Source: CAYZIC01 sp964478335
GTDB lineage: Bacteria > Verrucomicrobiota > Kiritimatiellia > RFP12 > DVOR01
Direction: 5' to 3'
Length of the DNA stretch: 56,909 bases
Assembly: GCA_964478335.1 (NCBI GenBank)
Contig: CAYZIC010000004.1
Span: forward strand, 1-56,909
Part shown: positions 8,604 through 15,768 of the stretch, piece after piece
Layout of the letters: each line of letters starts with the position of its first letter
How positions within the stretch are numbered: position 1 is the first letter of the stretch
Notes under the pieces: model-generated
Told to the model about the DNA's origin: nothing
Seen by the model: the letters and a program-made list of their open reading frames with translations, nothing else
Database searches by the model: none
Translations under genes and position numbers: made by a program

Positions 8604-9467
8604 CTAGTGGTCATGTTGACCTTCGCCATGCCAGGGTTCGCTAGCGGGGGGCGTCAGGGTGCCAGCGACAATGCGTTGACGTACGACCTCTGAGAGCAAG
8701 ATGGTGGCTGCGGCGGAGACATTGAGAGAATCTGCCGTGCCAAACATGGGAATGCGCACACGTAAATCGGCGCCTTCCATGAATTGCTTGGTTAGGCCGT
8801 ATTGTTCAGCACCCAAACAGATCGCCACGCGTCCAGTGAGGGATTCTTGGAAGTACATGTTGTCAGCGTGTGGGGTTGCCGCGAGGATCGAGAAGCCGTT
8901 TGCCTTGAGGTAGGCGAGGGTTTGCTCAGCAGTGGCGACGGCGATAGGTAGGGCAAAGAGCGTGCCAGTGGAGGCTCGTACGACATTTGGATTATGAATA
9001 TCTGTACAGGGATCGCAGACGATGACTGCGCTTACGCTCGAGGCATCCGCAGAGCGGAGCATCGTGCCAAGGTTGCCGGGTTTTTCAACCGATTCGCAAA
9101 CCATGACGAGCGCATCAGGGGGCAAGGAGAGGTCTTCAAGGGTGACTGTGACTTGAGGGCCTATGGCGATGAGGCCGTCGGGCCTTTCGCGGTAGGCGAT
9201 CTTCTCAAAGGCTAGCTTGGAGCACGCATACAAAATCGCACCATTGGCTTCGCAACGATCCAAAATGCTGGGTTCGTTTTCATGCTTAAGCCAGAGCTCT
9301 TCACAATAAAAAAGGGCCGTAGGTTTATAGCCATGATCGAGGGCACGTTTGATTTCGCGGTAGCCTTCGACGATCATTTCAGATGCACGATCTCGATGCG
9401 AACGTTGCCTTAATTTGACAACAGACTTGATTTTGGGGTTTGAGAGGCTAGTAATTTCGGTTTTCAT
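8604..9467 (-). CDS. TrmH/SpoU-family RNA 2'-O-methyltransferase
   Basis: This SAM-dependent ribose methyltransferase acts on rRNA or tRNA. An N-terminal substrate-binding domain (SNPKIKSVVKLRQR, EGYREIKRAL) is followed by a knotted SPOUT domain with all three motifs: EKPGNLGTMLRSADA, AICLGAEQYGL and IPMFGTADSLNVSAAATILL. The 287-residue length and domain order match the RlmB/TsnR-like group. The exact nucleotide cannot be assigned. It is divergent from the chaperone gene at 9545. The gap to the glycosidase at 8560 is only 43 bases, so the two may share a transcript. Confidence 0.9.
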   Translation of the reverse strand: MKTEITSLSNPKIKSVVKLRQRSHRDRASEMIVEGYREIKRALDHGYKPTALFYCEELWLKHENEPSILDRCEANGAILYACSKLAFEKIAYRERPDGLIAIGPQVTVTLEDLSLPPDALVMVCESVEKPGNLGTMLRSADASSVSAVIVCDPCTDIHNPNVVRASTGTLFALPIAVATAEQTLAYLKANGFSILAATPHADNMYFQESLTGRVAICLGAEQYGLTKQFMEGADLRVRIPMFGTADSLNVSAAATILLSEVVRQRIVAGTLTPPASEPWHGEGQHDH

Positions 9468-9478
9468 GGATTTTTTCC

Positions 9479-9508
9479 TTTACTTAAAATACACAAATAG
9501 GATATCAT
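9479..9508 (+). promoter_or_regulatory. Candidate promoter for the SurA-like gene
   Basis: TTTACT (9479-9484), an 18-bp spacer and TATCAT (9503-9508) lie in the AT-rich divergent gap. The match is moderate. Confidence 0.4.
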
Positions 9509-9544
9509 AAAAGGCCATTATTAATCAAGCGGAGAAATACCAAA

Positions 9545-10504
9545 ATGACAACTTTTATGAAGCTTTTTACAATTCTCTCTCTCGTATTTGTCCTCACGGG
9601 CGATTTGGAGGGCAAGGGTACACCATTTGACGGGATGGCAGCGACGGTCAACCATCAGGTGATCACGATCGATCAGGTGATGGAGGAGTTTCGCAAAGGC
9701 TACAACTTATCGACCGTCCCCCCCGAAGAGCGCGCCCAACGCTTGGCCGAGCTCTATCCCCAGGTGTTGGATTTGCTCATTGAGCGTGCGTTGATTTTGC
9801 AAGCGTATCATGACGCAAGTGGTCAATTGCCTCCCGATGCGCTAGAGAATCACATTCGTGGGATCATCGTGCGTAACTTTAATGGCAATCGCGCCAACTT
9901 GATTGAAGCATTGAAAAAAAGCCGTATCACCTACGAGGATTGGAAAAAGGAGACCGAAGAGATGCTGATCATTTCCTCGATGCGCTATATGCAAGTGGAT
10001 AAAAAGGTCACCATCTCCCCAGCCAAGATCCGCGCCTATTATGCAGCACACAAGGACAGCCTCTCGCTCGAGAGTCAAGTCCACCTCTATGGCATGATGA
10101 TCCCCAAGAGCGATGGCAAAAAAGTCGCCGAATCTGCCCTCAAGCTTGTCCAAGATGGCAAACTCTTTAGCGATGTGGCCAAGAGCTACTCCAAGGATAG
10201 CTTGGCCTCCTCTGGTGGAGACTATGGCATGGTCAAGCCTGCAGACTTAGCACCTGCTATTCAACAAGCCCTGACGACGATCAAACCCGGAGAAATCACC
10301 CAGGTCGTGGAGATTGCGGGCGACTACTACCTCTTTATGAAAGGTAAAGACTCGCAAACGCAGACAGTCACCCTCGCAACCGCCTGGACAAAGATTGAGG
10401 CCGATATGCGCCAACAAGAATCTCAAGCCCGCTATCGTCAATGGATTGATTCTCTCAAACAACACGCCGTCATCACCCTTTCAAAGCCCAACAACAATGA
10501 TTAA
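9545..10504 (+). CDS. SurA-like periplasmic peptidyl-prolyl isomerase/chaperone
   Basis: A hydrophobic N-terminus (residues 5-20) acts as signal or anchor. A SurA N-terminal helical domain follows (MAATVNHQVITIDQVMEEF, with LIERALILQAY near 75-85). One parvulin domain covers about residues 170-275 (LYGMMIPK, FSDVAKSYSKDSLASSGGDYGMV, IKPGEITQVVEI). A C-terminal helix closes the fold. Proteins like this chaperone outer-membrane proteins in the periplasm. At 319 residues with a single parvulin domain it is shorter than E. coli SurA (two domains). It overlaps rsmA by 8 bp, echoing the surA-rsmA neighbourhood known in Proteobacteria. Confidence 0.85.
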   Translation: MTTFMKLFTILSLVFVLTGDLEGKGTPFDGMAATVNHQVITIDQVMEEFRKGYNLSTVPPEERAQRLAELYPQVLDLLIERALILQAYHDASGQLPPDALENHIRGIIVRNFNGNRANLIEALKKSRITYEDWKKETEEMLIISSMRYMQVDKKVTISPAKIRAYYAAHKDSLSLESQVHLYGMMIPKSDGKKVAESALKLVQDGKLFSDVAKSYSKDSLASSGGDYGMVKPADLAPAIQQALTTIKPGEITQVVEIAGDYYLFMKGKDSQTQTVTLATAWTKIEADMRQQESQARYRQWIDSLKQHAVITLSKPNNND

Positions 10505-11396
10505 TCGCACAAGCCCAACAGAAGTCAAAGCCTGGTGTATCGATCATGGCTTTCATCCCAACAAGGTGCTCGGTCAGAACTTTTTGATCGACAAAAACAT
10601 CCTCGCCTCGATTGTCGATGCCGCCGATCTCTCAGAGGGCGACAAAGTCCTTGAGGTCGGTCCCGGTCTCGGTGTGATGACAGAAGAGATGCTTCAGCGC
10701 AAAACCATCGTCACCGCAGTCGAGAAAGATAAGCGCTTAGCACTCTGGCTTACCGAGTCCCTCTGCCAAGAGTATGCAGACTCCTTTACGCTCATCACCG
10801 CCGATATGCTCGAAGTGCCGTTGCAACCATTGCTCGCGCAGCACTTTGATGCCTTCGTCGCCAACCTCCCCTACTCCGTGGGTACGCGCATTCTCATGGA
10901 GGTCATCCAAGAGGCCGATTCGCCCAAGACGATCGTCACGCTGGTGCAAACCGAGGTGGCCGAGCGCTTTGCTGCGCCCGTCTCGGCCGAAGAACGAGGC
11001 GTTGCGGGCGTTTGGCTCCAGCTCGACTACGATGTCAAGCTCGTGCGCAAAGTCAGCGGCAACTGCTTTTGGCCCAAACCCGAGGTGCAATCCACGGTCG
11101 TAGCGATGACCAAGCATAATCGCTCCACACTCACCCATGAGGAGAAAAAAACCTACCGCCAACTGACCAAGATGGCCTTTTTGTATCGGCGCAAACAGCT
11201 GGGTAAGATTTTGCGCACCGCGCCGAAACCTTTTCAGGTGGCCGATCCAGCGACCTTACTCGAGTCAATCAACCTCTCGACAGACCGCCGCCCAGAAACG
11301 CTCACCGTCGCCGATTGGGAAGCGCTCACCCGAGCCATCCTCCACCAAGGCACCCCGCTCTCGAAAATCTCTACGATCCCAGGTTTTCACCCTTGA
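10497..11396 (+). CDS. rsmA: 16S rRNA (adenine1518/1519-N6) dimethyltransferase
   Basis: RsmA (KsgA) dimethylates the two adjacent adenines in the 3' hairpin of 16S rRNA during small-subunit assembly. The sequence shows GQNFLIDKNIL, the SAM loop VLEVGPGLGVMTEEML and the catalytic NLPY motif, followed by the C-terminal helical domain (FLYRRKQLGKIL). I start at ATG 10497, giving 299 residues, because family proteins begin shortly before the GQNF motif. A longer in-frame reading from 10395 would lie inside the upstream gene. The stop overlaps the -35 element of the next promoter. Confidence 0.95.
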   Translation: MINRTSPTEVKAWCIDHGFHPNKVLGQNFLIDKNILASIVDAADLSEGDKVLEVGPGLGVMTEEMLQRKTIVTAVEKDKRLALWLTESLCQEYADSFTLITADMLEVPLQPLLAQHFDAFVANLPYSVGTRILMEVIQEADSPKTIVTLVQTEVAERFAAPVSAEERGVAGVWLQLDYDVKLVRKVSGNCFWPKPEVQSTVVAMTKHNRSTLTHEEKKTYRQLTKMAFLYRRKQLGKILRTAPKPFQVADPATLLESINLSTDRRPETLTVADWEALTRAILHQGTPLSKISTIPGFHP

Positions 11397-11421
11397 CAGA
11401 TGACACGTATTAGCGTATAGT
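11393..11421 (+). promoter_or_regulatory. Consensus sigma-70-type promoter
   Basis: TTGACA (11393-11398), a 17-bp spacer and TATAGT (11416-11421) make one of the best consensus matches in the window. The -35 overlaps the rsmA stop codon. The start codon at 11486 leaves a 5' leader of roughly 55-60 bases. Confidence 0.75.
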
Positions 11422-11485
11422 ATTGCCGTATCCATGCAGTGTTTCATTACATCTACTTTTATTAACATCACCGACTAGGTATCCT

Positions 11486-14400
11486 ATGAAAAAACTCCTA
11501 TTCCTTGCATTAGCCATCTGCGCCTGTGGTCTCCACGCTGCGCAGCTCAACCAATCGCAAAAAGATATCCTTGACCGCACCCATGCGATTAATCCCCAAG
11601 CGCTCAATCGCATGGTCGACGACTGGGAAACGACGTGGGCTCCCTCCACGCAAACAGCTCAAGCGCGCAAGCTCATCAAGCAGCTCCCCCAGCTCAAGCA
11701 AGCCGCCATCAAGGCAATCAACCAGCAGGGGCAAACGGCCGATGCCGAGAAGCTCCTCTTGTCAGTGCGCCGCATGGTATTGCAACTCCCCGTGCTCAAA
11801 GATTTGGAGGTTGTCTCATTCCAAAGAGACTACGGCAAGAATGCCCGTCGCGAAGCCCATCCGGGTCAGGCGCACATGGCCTGCTACAACTTTGCCGAGG
11901 GCAACCGCCGCATCAAGACGACCCTCGTCAAGATCTCCGACTTGACCAAACCCAAGCCAACCATCACCCCGATCTTTACCATGGGCAACAAGTCCATGGT
12001 AAACATGGATCTGCACTTTGATGGCAACAAGATCCTCTACATCGCCCCAGGACCCAATAATCGCCTCAACTTGTGGGAAACCGACCTCAAAACCAAGCAA
12101 CCCAAGATGCTCCTCGCTAAGGATATCGATTACGATGTGACCGATTGCTGCTATTTACCTGATGGCAAGATCATCTTTATGTCGACAGCTGGCGAACAGG
12201 GCCTCCCCTGCGAATCAGGCCGTTTGGCCATGGCCAACTGCTATCGCTTTGACCCCAAAACGGGCAAGATCGACCGCCAGACCTACGACCAAGACTCCAA
12301 CTGGTCTCCCACCATGATGGATGATGGACGCGTCATGTATGTCCGCTGGGAATACTGTGACCAGACACACTTCTTTAGCCGTATCCTCATGACGATGCGG
12401 CCTGACGGCACGGACCAACGTGCCTACTATGGTTCGAATGGTTTTTGGCCAAACCACTATGGCGACCCCAAGCCAATTCCAGGTGCAAATGGACAATTTA
12501 TCTGTGTCGCCACTGGTCACCACACCGCCAAATCTGGCAAGTTGGCTCTCTTTGATGTCTCCAAGGGCCGCAAAGAGGTCGAAGGCTGCGTGCAGCTCAT
12601 TCCGGGATACAAAAATCCCATCCATGCCCCTGTCGAGGACTACCTCTATTCTGGTGCCTGGCCAAAATTCCTCATGCCTACACCGCTGGGCACCTCGCCT
12701 AAAAAAGATGGCGCTGGCCGTTATTTCTTAGTCTCGATGAAAAGCCGCAACACGAGCTTGTGGGGCATTTACCTCGTCGACATCTACGACAACATGACCT
12801 TGCTTTGCGAGCTTGAAAACATGGCCATGACCGAGCCGATCCGCCTTGAAAAACGCCCAACTCCAACCATCTATCCAGATTTCCGTGACGACAGCAAAGA
12901 CACGTGCAATATCCACATCGCCGACATCTACACCGGACCAGGTCTGCGTGGTGTACCGCGTGGCACCGTCAAGCATATCCGTGTCTTCGCCTATCACTAT
13001 GCTTTCCTTAAGACTGGCAGCCACGAAGGCATCGGTACCGAATCCAGCTGGGACGTCAAGTATGTCTTGGGCACCGTTCCCGTCGCGGAGGATGGGTCGG
13101 CCTACTTTGTCGCACCAGCCAATACGCCCCTCTCCTTGCAACCGCTCAATGCTCGCGGAGAAGCCATTCAATTGATGCGCTCATGGCTCGTAGGCATGCC
13201 CGGTGAAAACGTTTCTTGCGCAGGTTGCCACGAAAACGCCAACGCCCTCATCCCTCCAGCACACGCCTTGGATCGTGCGCCAGTAGCCATTACCCCGTGG
13301 CAAGCAGACAAGCGCAAGCCTGGACAGGTGCGCACCTGGAGCTTTTTGCGTGACATCCAGCCCATTTTGACCAAGAATTGCGCCGCTTGCCACAATAGCG
13401 ACTCGGGGAATAAGCAGACCGACACCCGTAAACCCAACTTCGCAGACATCACACCGATGACCTACCCCTATCGCCTCCCCGAAAATAGAGGCATCATGAA
13501 AGGTGGCGCAGGAGCATTTAGCCGTAGCTATCACGACCTCAATCCCTATGTGCGTCGACCAGGACCAGAGTCCGACAACCACTTGCTCAACCCCTATGAG
13601 TACAATGCCAATACGTCTCTCTTAATCCAAATCTTGCGAAAAGGCCACTATGGGGTGACCTTAACCGACACAGAATGGCGCACCCTCTACACCTGGATTG
13701 ACCTCAATGTACCTTTTTGGGGGACGTGGACGGACTTCTCCAAGTACTGGGCCAATGAATCTCACCGCAACTGGATCGGCATCCATGGTCCCAAGCAACA
13801 GCTCCAACGCATGGAAGAATCCCGCGCTCGCCGCACCAAGTGGGCCAAGCTCTACCAAAAATGGGATGGCTCCAACGATCCGGAGGATGATTCCTACGAC
13901 TTTGAAGACGCCAAGTCTGACATCGCTCAAATCACCCCGCAATCACCTACTGGCATCAAAAAAGACGAGGCTAAGCCTGTACCCACGGTCGCCAACTGGC
14001 CCCGACAAGTCAAAATGGGAACTGCTAAAAAAGTCCAAATCCCCGGTGGCGAGATTACATTTCGCAAGATCCCTGCTGGGACATTTATCATGGGTGCTGC
14101 AACAAGCTACCCAGATGAAGAGCCCTGCGCAGTCACCATCAAAAAGGACTTTTGGATGGCTGAGGTCGAATTGCCCAACAAATGCTACACGCAGATGAAT
14201 CCCACCCACTACAGTGGCTACATCGACATCCTCGGCAAAGACCACACCTCGCCAGGCATCGATGCAATGAAGCCTAATCAACCAGTCATCCGCGTCTCTT
14301 GGCAAGAAGCTCAAGCTTACTGCAAGTGGCTCAGCGACAAGCTGGGCAAAACCGTACGCTTGCCCACCGAAGCCGAATGGGAATATGCCGCCCGCGCTGG

Positions 14401-14818
14401 ATCTGACACCCCCTACTACTGGGGCACCGACGAGCTCGACTTCGCCCAACGTGAAAATTTCGCCGACAAATCACTCAACGAATTGCCCACGCAGCGTCAA
14501 GCATTCAACTACTATCTCCGCGAAATGGCAGTCAATGACCATGCCATGACCATCGATCAAGTGTACTCCCGCCAAGCAAACCCCTTTGGCCTGAAGAATA
14601 TGCTCGGCAATGTCGCCGAATGGACCCAGTCGCAGTACAAGCCCTACCCCTACACCACCAATGATGGCCGAAACTCCATCGATGGTACCGAGGATCGCGT
14701 TGCTCGTGGCGGTTCGTGGGATCTCCTTCCACGCTTCTGCACGAGCTCGATGCGTACCCCCTACCATCCCTGGCAGCGCGTCGCCAATGTTGGCATCCGC
14801 TTGGTCATCGAGGACTAG
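11486..14818 (+). CDS. Secreted HzsA-like beta-propeller/di-heme protein fused to a SUMF1 (FGE-like) domain
   Basis: The protein has 1110 residues. A signal peptide (MKKLLFLALAICACGLHA) sets the start at ATG 11486. A helical region is followed by a beta-propeller-like part (PDGKIIFMST, DDGRVMYVRWEY, RPDGTDQRAYYG) like the hydrazine-synthase alpha-subunit-related proteins of Planctomycetes and relatives. Two CxxCH haem sites follow at C578-H582 and C632-H636. Residues about 850-1110 form a SUMF1 domain (RLPTEAEWEYAARAG, GNVAEWTQSQY, RGGSW). The paired cysteines of true formylglycine-generating enzymes are not evident and no sulfatase lies nearby, so sulfatase activation is unlikely. An exported redox or binding role is the most that can be said. 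It has its own promoter and terminator. Confidence 0.8.
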   Translation: MKKLLFLALAICACGLHAAQLNQSQKDILDRTHAINPQALNRMVDDWETTWAPSTQTAQARKLIKQLPQLKQAAIKAINQQGQTADAEKLLLSVRRMVLQLPVLKDLEVVSFQRDYGKNARREAHPGQAHMACYNFAEGNRRIKTTLVKISDLTKPKPTITPIFTMGNKSMVNMDLHFDGNKILYIAPGPNNRLNLWETDLKTKQPKMLLAKDIDYDVTDCCYLPDGKIIFMSTAGEQGLPCESGRLAMANCYRFDPKTGKIDRQTYDQDSNWSPTMMDDGRVMYVRWEYCDQTHFFSRILMTMRPDGTDQRAYYGSNGFWPNHYGDPKPIPGANGQFICVATGHHTAKSGKLALFDVSKGRKEVEGCVQLIPGYKNPIHAPVEDYLYSGAWPKFLMPTPLGTSPKKDGAGRYFLVSMKSRNTSLWGIYLVDIYDNMTLLCELENMAMTEPIRLEKRPTPTIYPDFRDDSKDTCNIHIADIYTGPGLRGVPRGTVKHIRVFAYHYAFLKTGSHEGIGTESSWDVKYVLGTVPVAEDGSAYFVAPANTPLSLQPLNARGEAIQLMRSWLVGMPGENVSCAGCHENANALIPPAHALDRAPVAITPWQADKRKPGQVRTWSFLRDIQPILTKNCAACHNSDSGNKQTDTRKPNFADITPMTYPYRLPENRGIMKGGAGAFSRSYHDLNPYVRRPGPESDNHLLNPYEYNANTSLLIQILRKGHYGVTLTDTEWRTLYTWIDLNVPFWGTWTDFSKYWANESHRNWIGIHGPKQQLQRMEESRARRTKWAKLYQKWDGSNDPEDDSYDFEDAKSDIAQITPQSPTGIKKDEAKPVPTVANWPRQVKMGTAKKVQIPGGEITFRKIPAGTFIMGAATSYPDEEPCAVTIKKDFWMAEVELPNKCYTQMNPTHYSGYIDILGKDHTSPGIDAMKPNQPVIRVSWQEAQAYCKWLSDKLGKTVRLPTEAEWEYAARAGSDTPYYWGTDELDFAQRENFADKSLNELPTQRQAFNYYLREMAVNDHAMTIDQVYSRQANPFGLKNMLGNVAEWTQSQYKPYPYTTNDGRNSIDGTEDRVARGGSWDLLPRFCTSSMRTPYHPWQRVANVGIRLVIED

Positions 14819-14855
14819 GATCCTGCGGCAGCGAATCGCGATCGCCGATAATCAC

Positions 14856-14892
14856 GCAACCCGATCACAAATGTGGTCGGGTTGCTTTTTAT
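14856..14892 (+). terminator. Rho-independent terminator
   Basis: A stem GCAACCCGATCACA / TGTGGTCGGGTTGC (one G-A offset) is followed by a T run, 37 bases after the stop of the HzsA-like gene. A second long hairpin (14891-14934, ATTAC...GTAAT with a GC-rich middle) follows at once. Confidence 0.85.
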
Positions 14893-14998
14893 TACTGCCC
14901 CCGCTCACGTGCGAGTGTGGGCGGGGTCTGTAATAAAAACAGCGATGCAGCCTCCACAACGCGGATAATTGAGATGAATCAAGAGTTTTGACTTGCCT

Positions 14999-15027
14999 TT
15001 GATCGGACTTTTTGGTAGTCTTATAGC
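14999..15027 (+). promoter_or_regulatory. Candidate promoter for the NERD-prc-dxs operon
   Basis: TTGATC (14999-15004), 17 bp and TATAGC (15022-15027) lie 35 bases before the NERD gene start. A TTGACT at 14988 is an alternative -35 for a weaker -10. Confidence 0.45.
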
Positions 15028-15061
15028 GTTTTCAATTCACCTCACAAAGGCTCATTAAGAG

Positions 15062-15763
15062 ATGCAAGATCCACAAAAGCAAATTTACGGTTGTCCAGGA
15101 GATTCCGCTCGCAAGCGCGGACTCTTAGTATCATTGGCACCCCTCTTTACGCTTGCCTTTTTATTTGGTGTCGTCTTTGGCTGGATGGGCGGTCTGCTCT
15201 ATGCTCACGACTGGGTCATCTGGTGCGTCTTGGCGCTTTGTGCTGGAGGCTGCTTTGTCTACCGTAAATACTGGCCCACGACAGTGCGAGCGTATACCAA
15301 AGGTGCCCGCGGCGAAGAGGCTGTCGCAGCCGAGCTCAATCGCATTGATGGCATCACCCACCTCTACCACGGCATTCAATTGGCCAACCACGAGGATATC
15401 GACCACATTGCATTAGGCCCCAAAGGGTTTTATTTGATTGAAACAAAGAATTGGTCTGGCAATATCGATCTCTTTGACAATCAAATCACCATCAATGGTC
15501 AGCGCCCACGCCGTGATCCCATTGCCCAATTACGCGCCATGTCTCAAGCGCTCAGCCAGACTTTTCCCAACCTCCCCAAGGTTAAACCGATCCTCTGCTT
15601 TGTCGGGCAATTGATGCCCCAACAGATTGAGATCGATGAAATCACCCTTTTAAGCCACGACCAGTTGCAAAGCTGGTTCGAATCACAACCCGAGATATTA
15701 ACCCCCACCCAAATTGCCCCCATTGCGCATACTCTCTCCAAAGTAAAAGTTGAGGAACTCTAA
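15062..15763 (+). CDS. Membrane-anchored NERD-domain protein
   Basis: Two hydrophobic segments (about residues 22-46 and 51-68) are followed by a NERD (nuclease-related) domain. It has the restriction-endonuclease-like pattern: GARGEEAV, HEDIDHIALG and IETKNWSG, so the D...E-x-K core is intact. The function of NERD proteins is poorly known, and DNA or RNA processing is inferred from the fold. The domain would face the cytosol if both segments span the membrane. It is the first gene of a tight operon with the Prc-type protease (5-base gap) and Dxs. Confidence 0.8.
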   Translation: MQDPQKQIYGCPGDSARKRGLLVSLAPLFTLAFLFGVVFGWMGGLLYAHDWVIWCVLALCAGGCFVYRKYWPTTVRAYTKGARGEEAVAAELNRIDGITHLYHGIQLANHEDIDHIALGPKGFYLIETKNWSGNIDLFDNQITINGQRPRRDPIAQLRAMSQALSQTFPNLPKVKPILCFVGQLMPQQIEIDEITLLSHDQLQSWFESQPEILTPTQIAPIAHTLSKVKVEEL

Positions 15764-15768
15764 AAATT

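Noticed and set aside
14038..14818. True formylglycine-generating enzyme (sulfatase activator)
   Set aside because: The domain is SUMF1-like, but the paired catalytic cysteines are not evident and no sulfatase gene is near.
15670..15690. tRNA T-arm-like GGTTCGAATC
   Set aside because: It lies in frame inside the NERD gene, with no acceptor stem or anticodon arm around it.
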